A DNA stretch of 20,355 bases from CAYSLC01 sp964431545 (GTDB lineage Bacteria; Desulfobacterota; Desulfobacteria; Desulfobacterales; JAABSP01). The stretch spans positions 1 through 20,355 of the forward strand of contig CAYSLC010000089.1 in the NCBI GenBank assembly GCA_964431545.1, given 5' to 3'. The position numbers and the translations under genes are program-made. Each line of letters opens with the position of its first letter. The first letter of the stretch is position 1. Of the stretch, positions 13,922-19,736 are shown piece after piece. Below the pieces are notes generated by a model. The model saw only the letters and a list, made by a program, of their open reading frames with translations, searched no databases and was not told where the DNA came from.

Positions 13922-15544
13922 ATGGACGGTCAACCCGCCGGAGATTCTTTGAAAAAGCGCATCGATGAGTTGTCCGCCCGACTGGCCGCCGAGCGGGCGG
14001 AGAAGGCGGCCCTCGAGGAGAAGGTCGCCCGCCTGACACGATCCGCCGATATGCTGGAAGGCTACTGCGCCCTCGGCGCCAGCATCTTCGAAAAGCGAAG
14101 CCGGAAGGATCTGCTGCCGGACCTCATCGCCGAGGTGTCCCGGATCATGGACGCCGAGCGGTCGACCCTCTTCCTGGTCCCCTGGGAGCGCCTCCGGCTG
14201 ATGGGGGAGTTCGCCCAGGGCCTTCCTCCGGACACCATCAATCTCTACCCGGAGATGGGCCTCATCGGCGTGAGCGTTTTGACCCGCCGCCTGATCAACG
14301 TGGCCAACGCCCAGGAGGATCCCAGGTTCAACCCCAGCGTCGATCAGGTCACCGGCTACCGCACCGAGAGCCTCCTGTGCGCCCCCCTGGTCGGGACGGA
14401 CGGCATGGTCCGCGGCGCCGTGGAACTCCTCAACAAGGAGACCGGCGTCTTCACCGGGGACGACGAACACCAAGCGCTGAAGTACGCCGACCTCATGGCG
14501 CGGGTGGACATCCGGAAGGATCCGGGCCGGGCCGCGCCCCTGGCCGAGGCGCTCCGGAAACAGACCCGATGCGACCGGTGCTCCGTCTTCACGGTGGATC
14601 GGGACAAGGGCGAACTGTTCACGGTGATCGGAGAGGGGTTGGAAAGCGACATCCGCCTGAGCCTGAATCTGGGCATCGCGGGACTGGTTGCGGTGACCGG
14701 GCAGATCCTCAACGTGCCGGACCCGTATGCCGACCCCCGTTTCGACCGATCCGTGGACGAGAAGACGGGCTTCCGGACTCGGTCCCTCCTCTGCGTGCCT
14801 CTGAAAAACCGGAACGGGGAGGTCATCGGCGTCATCGAGGCCATCAACAAACGAAACGGCCCCTTCTCCCGCCGGGACGAGGATGTGCTCCGGGCCCTCT
14901 CCACCAACCTGGCCATGTTCGTGGAGAACACGATCATCTCCGACGAGTACCAGCTCCAGTTCAGGAGCGTCCTGGAGGTCTTGGCCGCCTCCATCGACGC
15001 CAAGGATCCCCTGACCGCCAATCACTCCCAGAACGTCACCCGGTACGCCGTCGGTCTGGCCCGGGAACTCGGGTTCCGGGAGGAGGACCTCGACATCCTG
15101 AGCGTCAGCGCCCTGCTCCACGACTACGGCAAGATCGGAGTGGAGGAGGCGGTCCTGCGCAAGCCCGGACGGCTGACCGCCTCGGAGTTCGATCACATCA
15201 AGCTCCACGTCCACCAGACCCGGAAGATCTTGGGGAAGATGGCGTTTATCCGCCGGTACCGGAACGTTCCCCTGATCGCCTCCTGCCACCATGAGCGGCT
15301 GGACGGCTCCGGCTACCTCGACGGCATGACGGCCGGAGAGATCCCTTTCATGTCCAAGATCATCGCCGTGGCCGACGTCTTCGAGGCCCTGACCGCAAAG
15401 CGCCACTACCGCGACGCCATGTCGCTGGAAGACGCCTTCCGGGTCCTGGATGAGGGCGCGGGAAATCAGTTCGATGAGAACATCGTGGGGGCCTTGAAGC
15501 GATACTGCCGGGACGCGGGGGACGACGGCGGAGGTTCCTTCTAG
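13922..15544 (+). CDS. GAF-GAF-HD-GYP signalling phosphodiesterase
   Basis: This 540-aa cytoplasmic protein is likely a cyclic-di-nucleotide phosphodiesterase. Residues 8-40 form a short coiled coil, about 60-195 a first GAF domain and about 205-340 a second. About 345-530 form an HD-GYP domain with HDYGKIG (His400-Asp401) and HHERLDGSGYLDG (His456-His457). The third motif reads GYL (464-466) instead of GYP. Other HD-GYP residues are kept, including ADVFEALTAKRHYRDAM. Both GAFs carry the DPRFxxSVDxxTGxRTxSLLCxPL stretch familiar from the cyclic-nucleotide-binding GAFs of eukaryotic PDEs and cyanobacterial CyaB, so a nucleotide ligand is possible. The start follows AGGAGGTGCC. It stands alone, with gaps of 147 bp before and about 250 bp after. 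Confidence 0.9.
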   Translation: MDGQPAGDSLKKRIDELSARLAAERAEKAALEEKVARLTRSADMLEGYCALGASIFEKRSRKDLLPDLIAEVSRIMDAERSTLFLVPWERLRLMGEFAQGLPPDTINLYPEMGLIGVSVLTRRLINVANAQEDPRFNPSVDQVTGYRTESLLCAPLVGTDGMVRGAVELLNKETGVFTGDDEHQALKYADLMARVDIRKDPGRAAPLAEALRKQTRCDRCSVFTVDRDKGELFTVIGEGLESDIRLSLNLGIAGLVAVTGQILNVPDPYADPRFDRSVDEKTGFRTRSLLCVPLKNRNGEVIGVIEAINKRNGPFSRRDEDVLRALSTNLAMFVENTIISDEYQLQFRSVLEVLAASIDAKDPLTANHSQNVTRYAVGLARELGFREEDLDILSVSALLHDYGKIGVEEAVLRKPGRLTASEFDHIKLHVHQTRKILGKMAFIRRYRNVPLIASCHHERLDGSGYLDGMTAGEIPFMSKIIAVADVFEALTAKRHYRDAMSLEDAFRVLDEGAGNQFDENIVGALKRYCRDAGDDGGGSF

Positions 15545-15717
15545 CCGGAAAACCGCCCCGCCTCGGAGACCGCCATTCGGTTCCGTATTCTTCAACAACC
15601 CGCTTTTGGAAAACCTGAATCCCGCCGGGGCCGACCACCACAATGTCGGTTGCTTCGGATCTCCCGTGCCTCCCGCACAAAGCCGGGCCTTCGCCTTTCC
15701 CTTCCCACAGTTTTTTT
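15545..15717. other. Gap between HD-GYP gene and DUF134 operator region
   Basis: No gene or recognisable RNA is visible here. There are only short weak inverted repeats (for example CCGAC/GTCGG) and a T-run at 15711-15718 that is not preceded by a convincing stem. Confidence 0.4.
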
Positions 15718-15731
15718 TGAACATATGCTCA
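15718..15731. promoter_or_regulatory. Palindromic operator candidate, distal copy
   Basis: TGAACATATGCTCA is a near-perfect palindrome with one mismatched pair. It lies 9 bp upstream of the -35 box of the DUF134 promoter and differs from the proximal copy at only two positions. The two centres are 50 bp apart. Confidence 0.6.
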
Positions 15732-15740
15732 TTAATTTCC

Positions 15741-15768
15741 TTGACGAGCCGCGTTTGAAGATTATAAT
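15741..15768 (+). promoter_or_regulatory. Promoter of the DUF134 operon
   Basis: TTGACG (15741-15746) and a perfect TATAAT (15763-15768) are separated by 16 bp. Transcription should begin around 15775, inside the proximal palindrome and about 20 nt before the GTG start of the regulator. Confidence 0.8.
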
Positions 15769-15782
15769 GAACATAGGTTCAT
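15767..15782. promoter_or_regulatory. Palindromic operator candidate, proximal copy
   Basis: ATGAAC-ATAG-GTTCAT is a perfect 6-4-6 inverted repeat. It starts at the end of the -10 box and covers the expected transcription start, a classic position for a repressor. The first gene downstream encodes a helix-turn-helix protein, so autorepression is the simplest idea. Confidence 0.7.
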
Positions 15783-15796
15783 AACAGGAGGTGGCT

Positions 15797-16156
15797 GTGC
15801 CGCGACCCAAAAAATGTCGACGGGTGGAACGCCGGTTCCCGGCGCCGGCCTACAAACCCCAGGGGATCCCCATGGAGGGGCTTTCCCGGGTGACCCTCCA
15901 CCTGGAGGAGATGGAGGCGCTTCGCCTGGCCGACGCCGATGGGCTCGACCACGGGACGGCCGCGGACCGGATGGGGATCTCCCGGCCGACCTTCTCCCGG
16001 ATCCTGGCCTCGGGCCGCCGGACGGTGGCCCGGGCCCTGGCCAACGGCTGGGCCATCCAGATCGACGGCGGGGTCCATGAGATCGGGGGCGAAGCCGGCG
16101 GGCGGGGATGCGGCGGTAGGCGCCGGAAAAGAGGCAGGCTTTCCGAAGACGGCTGA
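15797..16156 (+). CDS. DUF134 helix-turn-helix regulator
   Basis: This small basic protein (119 aa) opens with MPRPKKCRRVERRFPAP, the DUF134 signature. It has a helix-turn-helix at about residues 50-83 (LDHGTAADRMGISRPTFSRILASGRRTVARAL), related to sigma-70 region 4 type HTHs. The tail is rich in Gly, Arg and Cys (GGRGCGGRRRKRGR). DUF134 proteins are presumed DNA-binding regulators, and they are frequently found next to NifX/ORP and Mrp-type genes in anaerobes, as here. I chose the GTG at 15797 because AGGAGG lies 5 nt upstream and the family begins MPRP; a GTG at 15791 sits inside that ribosome site. It leads a three-gene unit and is the natural candidate to bind the two palindromes around its own promoter. 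Confidence 0.9.
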   Translation: MPRPKKCRRVERRFPAPAYKPQGIPMEGLSRVTLHLEEMEALRLADADGLDHGTAADRMGISRPTFSRILASGRRTVARALANGWAIQIDGGVHEIGGEAGGRGCGGRRRKRGRLSEDG

Positions 16157-16158
16157 CG

Positions 16159-16190
16159 GTCCGCCGTCCGTGACAACGGCGGACTTCTTC
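16159..16190 (+). terminator. Intra-operon hairpin after the DUF134 gene
   Basis: GTCCGCCGT (16159-16167) and ACGGCGGAC (16176-16184) form a perfect 9-bp stem with an 8-nt loop, followed by TTCTTC. It starts 2 nt after the regulator's stop. The broken T tract suggests partial termination or an mRNA-stabilising hairpin that would lower or alter expression of the two genes after it. Confidence 0.45.
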
Positions 16191-16221
16191 ACTAGAAACC
16201 AACACGATAGGAGGTATGCGT

Positions 16222-16482
16222 ATGCCACGCGGAAAAGGCGGCGGCCAAGGCCCCGGTAAAGGAATGGGGGGCGGCGGCGCCGGTGGAATGGGACGACGAC
16301 GGAATCCCGGCCGGGGCCAAGGCCAGGGCACGGGCCAGGGCCAAGGGAAAGGCCGGGGTCGGCGCGGCCTCGGAAACCGGATTTCGGACTTTTTTTCGAG
16401 AAACAAAGGGAGCGGCAAAGGATCGACTCCGGGCGGACGGAACCGGCCGGATCGAGGCGCCGATCCCGAACCGGAAGAATAG
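16222..16482 (+). CDS. Glycine/arginine-rich small protein, unknown function
   Basis: This 86-aa protein is dominated by low complexity: Gly-, Arg-, Lys- and Gln-rich runs (PRGKGGGQGPGKGMGGGG, then GRGQGQGTGQGQGKGRGRR) over residues 2-50. A short segment able to fold follows (LGNRISDFFSRNKG), then an acidic tail ending EPEE. The family is not recognisable, but the MPRG start and Gly-rich composition recall DUF5320-type proteins, and the next gene encodes one. It is very basic overall, so nucleic-acid or cluster-scaffold contact is conceivable. The ATG at 16222 is preferred because AGGAGG ends 7 nt upstream; the ATG at 16216 nearly touches it. The operon position between DUF134 and DUF5320 and the good ribosome site argue that it is translated. 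Confidence 0.7.
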   Translation: MPRGKGGGQGPGKGMGGGGAGGMGRRRNPGRGQGQGTGQGQGKGRGRRGLGNRISDFFSRNKGSGKGSTPGGRNRPDRGADPEPEE

Positions 16483-16495
16483 AAAGGAGGAGATC

Positions 16496-16834
16496 ATGCC
16501 AGGATTTGACCGATCAGGACCTTCGGGTGGCGGCCCCGCCACCGGAGGCGGCTTCGGATATTGTGCCCGGGGCTTGAACCGGACGGCCCGGGGATACGGA
16601 AGGGCCGGCCGCGGTTTCGGGCGCTGCTTCGGACGGGGCCTCGGCAGGGGATATGGATGGCGGAACGCCGGCCGGTACGCCGATGCGGGTCCGGCGTTCC
16701 CGGCCGATCCCGCTCCGTGGTCCGGCGATGAGAAAGCCCTGATGAGAAGGGAGGCCGACTGGCTGCGGTCGGAACTCAAGGAGATCGAATCCCGCCTCTC
16801 GGAGGTGGAAGCCACGGGAGAGGCGTCTGAGTAG
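16496..16834 (+). CDS. DUF5320 domain-containing protein
   Basis: This 112-aa protein has the typical DUF5320 arrangement. The N-terminus is Gly-rich with the MPGFDRSGPSGGGPATGGGF start, then Cys23 and an Arg/Gly/Tyr/Phe-rich stretch with Cys44 up to about residue 62. A Pro/Ala linker follows, and then a C-terminal helix (EKALMRREADWLRSELKEIESRLSEVE, about 79-105) that should form a coiled coil. The function of the family is unknown; its genes repeatedly accompany NifX/ORP proteins and MinD-type ATPases in anaerobes. AAAGGAGG lies 5 nt before the ATG at 16496; the frame stays open upstream only as a shadow of the Gly-rich gene. A perfect intrinsic terminator follows 29 nt after the stop, so this closes the first transcription unit of the locus. 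Confidence 0.88.
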   Translation: MPGFDRSGPSGGGPATGGGFGYCARGLNRTARGYGRAGRGFGRCFGRGLGRGYGWRNAGRYADAGPAFPADPAPWSGDEKALMRREADWLRSELKEIESRLSEVEATGEASE

Positions 16835-16863
16835 ACGATTCTTCCCGCCGGTGTTTGAACCAG

Positions 16864-16893
16864 GGGGTGGAGGGCAGCCCTCCACCCCTTTTT
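16864..16893 (+). terminator. Intrinsic terminator after the DUF5320 gene
   Basis: GGGGTGGAGGG (16864-16874) pairs perfectly with CCCTCCACCCC (16878-16888) over 11 bp around a 3-nt loop, followed by TTTTT. This strong Rho-independent terminator separates the DUF134 unit from the NifX/ATPase unit. Confidence 0.95.
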
Positions 16894-16922
16894 CCGAAAT
16901 CCGATGAAAAAATCGGCATGTT

Positions 16923-16938
16923 CCCATTGACAAATGGG
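16923..16938. promoter_or_regulatory. Palindromic operator candidate over the -35 box
   Basis: CCCATT-GACA-AATGGG is a perfect 6-4-6 inverted repeat, the same geometry as the operator at the DUF134 promoter but with a different sequence. Outer arms GGCAT (16915-16919) and ATGCC (16940-16944) extend the symmetry. The -35 box TTGACA lies inside it, so a bound protein would block RNA polymerase. Confidence 0.65.
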
Positions 16939-16955
16939 GATGCCAGGCGTATTTT
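16927..16955 (+). promoter_or_regulatory. Promoter of the NifX/MinD-ferredoxin operon
   Basis: TTGACA (16927-16932) and TATTTT (16950-16955) are spaced by 17 bp. The expected start is near 16962, giving a leader of about 36 nt to the ATG at 16998. Confidence 0.8.
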
Positions 16956-16997
16956 TATGGGAAATATCTCTTTTCAATACGATAAAGGAGCGTAATC

Positions 16998-17366
16998 ATG
17001 GAAAAAATCGCTGTGAGCTGTGACGGGCCCACCCTGGACGGACAGGTGGATCCCCGTTTCGGCCGGGCCGCGGGATTCCTGGTGGTGGACCCGGAGACTC
17101 TCGAATCCGAATATTTCGACAACGGCGCCTCCCAGGTGATGGCGCAGGGAGCCGGGATCCAGGCGGCGGAAACCGTCGCCCGGTCCGGGGCCAAGGCCCT
17201 GTTGACCGGATATGTCGGTCCCAAGGCCTTCCAGGCCCTCTCCGCCGCCGGCATCCGCATCGCCCAGAACCTGGAGAACCTGACCGTCCGTCAGGCCGTC
17301 GAACGGTACAAGTCCGGCGAGGTCACGTTCGACGAACCGCCCAGGGGCCGGGGGCACCGCCCATGA
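16998..17366 (+). CDS. NifX/NifB-type cluster-binding protein (ORP/MTH1175-like)
   Basis: This 122-aa protein belongs to the dinitrogenase iron-molybdenum cofactor family (Nif3B/NifX, MTH1175-like), a ribonuclease-H-like fold used to carry iron- or molybdenum-containing clusters. The landmarks are IAVSCDGPTLDGQVDPRFGRA at the N-terminus, QVMAQGAGIQAAETVARSGAKALLTG, and VGPKAFQALSAAGIRI. The relatives include the orange protein (ORP) of Desulfovibrio, which holds a Mo-Cu-S cluster without a classical cysteine motif; here Cys9 is the only cysteine. AAAGGAG lies 7 nt upstream. The stop overlaps the start of the first ATPase by 4 nt (ATGA), which implies coupled translation and a shared job. Since no nif structural genes are near, a nitrogenase role is unlikely. 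Confidence 0.92.
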   Translation: MEKIAVSCDGPTLDGQVDPRFGRAAGFLVVDPETLESEYFDNGASQVMAQGAGIQAAETVARSGAKALLTGYVGPKAFQALSAAGIRIAQNLENLTVRQAVERYKSGEVTFDEPPRGRGHRP

Positions 17367-18253
17367 AGGTGGCCATCGCAAGCGGAAAAGGGGGCACCGG
17401 AAAGACCTCGGTGTCGGCGGCCCTGGTGAGCGTCTGGGACCGGCCGGCCGTGGCCGTGGATCTGGACGTGGAGGAGCCGAACCTCCACCTTTTCCTCAAT
17501 CCGGAGCAACAAGGGCGACGTACGGCCTACCTGGAGACCCCGGCGGTGGATGAAGACCGGTGTACCCGGTGCAGGGCCTGCGCGGAACTCTGCCAGTTCA
17601 AGGCGATCACGGTGCTGGGCGATGTGGTGATGACCTTTCCCGAGATGTGCCACGGGTGCGGCGGCTGCATGGCCGTCTGCCCCGAAGGGGCGATCTCCTG
17701 GGCCCGACGGGAGCTGGGCGAAATCTGGTGGGGGGAGACCGGGGAGACCGGATTCATCATGGGACGTATGCGGGTGGGCGAAGCCATGAGCCCGCCCCTG
17801 ATGCGGCAGGTCAAGGCGAAGATGGCGGACCTGTACGGCTCGCAGGAAACCGATCCTGTCGATTTTATCATGGACGCCCCGCCGGGGGTGAGTTGTCCGG
17901 CTGTGACGGCGGTCTCCGACTGCGACGGGATCGTGCTGGTGACCGAGCCGACCCCCTTCGGCCTGTACGACCTTCGGCTGGCCCGGAAGGCCTTCGCGCC
18001 TTTGATGATCCCCATGGGCGTGGTGGTCAACCGGGCCGGGCTCGGCACCGACGAAGTCTACGGATACTGCGCCCGCAACGGTCTGCCGATCCTGGCGGAG
18101 ATCCCCTACGACCGGAAGATCGCCGAAGCCTATGCCCGGGGCGAAGTGATCTCCGGGGCCGACCCCGGGCTTCGGCGGCGGTTCCTCGATCTCCGGGAGG
18201 CGGTCAAGGCCCTGGGGCGGAAAGGGACGGTACAGGAGGCGGCCCATGGCTGA
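17363..18253 (+). CDS. MinD/Mrp-type ATPase with inserted 2x[4Fe-4S] ferredoxin domain (first copy)
   Basis: This 296-aa P-loop ATPase has the deviant Walker A GKGGTGKT (residues 8-15) of the MinD/Mrp/NifH superfamily and VAVDLDVEEPNLHLFL following it. A bacterial ferredoxin is inserted at about 62-112: Cys67, 70, 73, 77 and Cys96, 99, 102, 106, each CxxCxxCxxxC, enough for two [4Fe-4S] clusters. The ATPase core resumes with DFIMDAPPGVSCPAV (a Walker B-like strand) and VLVTEPTPFGLYDLRLA. Paired ATPases of this kind occur in the ORP system of Desulfovibrio and in many anaerobes; they probably transfer or reduce metal clusters with ATP, which is not proven. It overlaps the NifX-like gene by 4 nt and the next ATPase by 8 nt. 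Confidence 0.95.
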   Translation: MKVAIASGKGGTGKTSVSAALVSVWDRPAVAVDLDVEEPNLHLFLNPEQQGRRTAYLETPAVDEDRCTRCRACAELCQFKAITVLGDVVMTFPEMCHGCGGCMAVCPEGAISWARRELGEIWWGETGETGFIMGRMRVGEAMSPPLMRQVKAKMADLYGSQETDPVDFIMDAPPGVSCPAVTAVSDCDGIVLVTEPTPFGLYDLRLARKAFAPLMIPMGVVVNRAGLGTDEVYGYCARNGLPILAEIPYDRKIAEAYARGEVISGADPGLRRRFLDLREAVKALGRKGTVQEAAHG

Positions 18254-19139
18254 GACGACGGAGATCATCATCCTGAGCGGAAAGGGCGGGACCGGAAAGA
18301 CCTCCCTCACCGCGGCCTTCGCCCATCTGGCCGAACGGCACATCCTCTGCGATCTCGATGTGGACGCCCCGGACCTCCACCTGCTGCTGGACCCGAAGAA
18401 GATCCACACGGAGACCTTCATTTCGGGCCATAAAGCGGAAATCCGTGAGGCGGACTGCGAGGCATGCGGGAAATGCGCGGAGGTCTGCCGGTTCCATGCG
18501 GTGATCGAGGGCGACCCCCGCCCCCGCATCGATCCCATCCGGTGCGAAGGGTGCAAGGTATGTGTTGCCCTGTGCCCCGCGAACGCCATCGACTTCCCGG
18601 AGAGCGAGTGCGGCGAGTGGTACCTTTCCGAGACCCGGTTCGCGCCCATGGTCCATGCCCAGCTCCACCCCGGAGAGGAAAATTCGGGGCGGCTGGTGGC
18701 GCTCCTCCGGGGCCGGGCCAAGGCCCTGGCCGAGGAGAAGGGCATCGACCTGATCCTCTCCGACGGCCCGCCGGGAATCGGATGTCCGGTGATCAGCTCC
18801 CTGTCGGGGGCCTCCATGGCCGTCATGGTCACGGAACCCACCCCGTCGGGGATCCACGACCTGGAACGGGTGGCCGAACTGACCCGCCACTTCCAGGTCC
18901 CCGCGGGGGTGATCATCAATAAGCACGATCTCAACCTCGACCATTCGGATCGGATCGCGGCGTTCTGCCGGCGGGAGGGACTCCCCCTGCTCGGCCGGGT
19001 CCCCCTCGATCCGGACGTCACCCACGCCATGATCGAGGGGAAGGCGGTGACGGAATTCACCCGGGGATCGATCTCCGGAATTCTGCGCCGGGTATGGAGC
19101 ACCGTCGAACAGACGGTGAAAATGTCCCGGGCGGCGTAA
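18246..19139 (+). CDS. MinD/Mrp-type ATPase with inserted 2x[4Fe-4S] ferredoxin domain (second copy)
   Basis: This 297-aa paralogue of the preceding gene has the same plan: GKGGTGKT at 12-19, LCDLDVDAPDLHLLL, a ferredoxin insert with Cys71, 74, 77, 81 and Cys100, 103, 106, 110, then LILSDGPPGIGCPVISS and VTEPTPSGIHDLERV. The two copies differ throughout, so the duplication is old and they are likely to form a heterodimer, as MinD-fold ATPases dimerise around two nucleotides. In the second copy a residue pattern with two prolines, DGPPGIGCP, matches DAPPGVSCP in the first, including a conserved cysteine that could ligate metal at the dimer interface. The start overlaps the previous gene by 8 nt. 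A gap of 79 nt with an AT-rich leader separates it from the next NifX-like gene. Confidence 0.95.
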   Translation: MAETTEIIILSGKGGTGKTSLTAAFAHLAERHILCDLDVDAPDLHLLLDPKKIHTETFISGHKAEIREADCEACGKCAEVCRFHAVIEGDPRPRIDPIRCEGCKVCVALCPANAIDFPESECGEWYLSETRFAPMVHAQLHPGEENSGRLVALLRGRAKALAEEKGIDLILSDGPPGIGCPVISSLSGASMAVMVTEPTPSGIHDLERVAELTRHFQVPAGVIINKHDLNLDHSDRIAAFCRREGLPLLGRVPLDPDVTHAMIEGKAVTEFTRGSISGILRRVWSTVEQTVKMSRAA

Positions 19140-19184
19140 GGGCATCTATCCCGGCCGTCCCGGAAAAAGCGAAGAAAACAACCC

Positions 19185-19199
19185 AATCAAATCAAATCA
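19185..19199 (+). repeat. AATCA triplicate in the leader of the second NifX-like gene
   Basis: Three tandem AATCA units lie just before the AAAAAGGAG ribosome site at about 19200-19208. The tract is AT-rich and unstructured in an otherwise GC-rich region, which may help ribosome loading on this gene. Confidence 0.4.
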
Positions 19200-19218
19200 A
19201 AAAGGAGCAAAACAGCAG

Positions 19219-19611
19219 ATGAATACGGTCATTGCAATCCCTTCGACGAGTCCGGGCGGCCTGGAAGCCGGCTTGGGCGCCCATTTCGGCCATTGTGACC
19301 TCTACACCCTGGTCTCCGTCGCAGACGGCGAGGTCAAGGATGTGGAGGTGATCCCATCGGTCCCCCACCAGCAGGGGGGATGCATGGCGCCGGTCAACTA
19401 CCTGGCCCAGAAGGGGGCCAAGGTCCTCATCGCCGGCGGCATGGGGCTCCGCCCCCTCATGGGCTTTAACCAGGTGGGCATCGATGTCTATTTCGGCGGC
19501 GGAGCCCGTACCGTGGGAGATGCGGTGGGCGCTCTGGTGGAGGGACAGCTCACCCAGTTCACCCGGGAACATACCTGCGGCGGAGGCGGCGGCCTCTCCC
19601 AGGCCGGCTGA
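19219..19611 (+). CDS. NifX/NifB-type cluster-binding protein (second, Cys-containing type)
   Basis: This 130-aa member of the same family as the gene at 16998 is of a different subtype. It has three cysteines: Cys26 in AHFGHCD, Cys55 in QQGGCMAP, and Cys120 in HTCGGGGG, close to the Gly-rich C-terminus. The family core is VIAIPSTSPGGLEAGLGAHFGHCD, LAQKGAKVLIAGGMGLRPLMGFNQVGIDVYFGG and ARTVGDAVGALVEGQL. The H-x-G-H-C motif and the CGGGGG tail are common in MTH1175-like proteins found beside MinD-ferredoxin ATPases. It may be the acceptor of a cluster handled by the two ATPases. AAGGAG lies about 12 nt upstream of the ATG. A perfect 12-bp hairpin follows the stop. Confidence 0.93.
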   Translation: MNTVIAIPSTSPGGLEAGLGAHFGHCDLYTLVSVADGEVKDVEVIPSVPHQQGGCMAPVNYLAQKGAKVLIAGGMGLRPLMGFNQVGIDVYFGGGARTVGDAVGALVEGQLTQFTREHTCGGGGGLSQAG

Positions 19612-19630
19612 TTCAACGCCGGAGACCTTC

Positions 19631-19670
19631 GGTCGATCCCGGTCAACCTTAGGGCCGTCCGGGATCGACC
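19631..19670 (+). promoter_or_regulatory. Perfect 12-bp stem-loop between the NifX-like and receiver-like genes
   Basis: GGTCGATCCCGG (19631-19642) is perfectly complementary to CCGGGATCGACC (19659-19670), with a 16-nt loop. No T tract follows, so it is not a standard terminator. It may stabilise the upstream mRNA end, set differential expression within the operon, or bind a protein as DNA. Confidence 0.6.
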
Positions 19671-19736
19671 ATGGCCAGGCACAACTCTGCCGGGCGCGGA
19701 CCGACGGCGCCGCGCCGAAAGGAATCGAATCCCTCA

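Noticed and set aside
13820..15724. Long minus-strand open frame (634 codons) opposite the HD-GYP gene
   Set aside because: It is antisense to a clearly conserved multidomain protein, and the translation is Gly/Val/Asp/His-rich with no recognisable domain.
16915..16935. Sigma-54 promoter (GG-N10-GC) before the NifX operon
   Set aside because: This was considered because the related Desulfovibrio operons are reported to use sigma-54. GG at 16915-16916 is followed after 10 nt by TT, not GC, while a good sigma-70 promoter is present.
17291..19186. Long minus-strand open frame (631 codons) opposite the two ATPases
   Set aside because: The plus strand encodes two ATPases with complete motifs; the antisense frame is rich in Arg, Ser and Pro and is a shadow.
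16998..19611. Nitrogenase cofactor genes (nifX/nifB, nifH)
   Set aside because: The small proteins share the NifX-type fold and the ATPases share the NifH/MinD superfamily, but the ferredoxin inserts and the absence of any nif structural or assembly genes point to an ORP/Mrp-type system.
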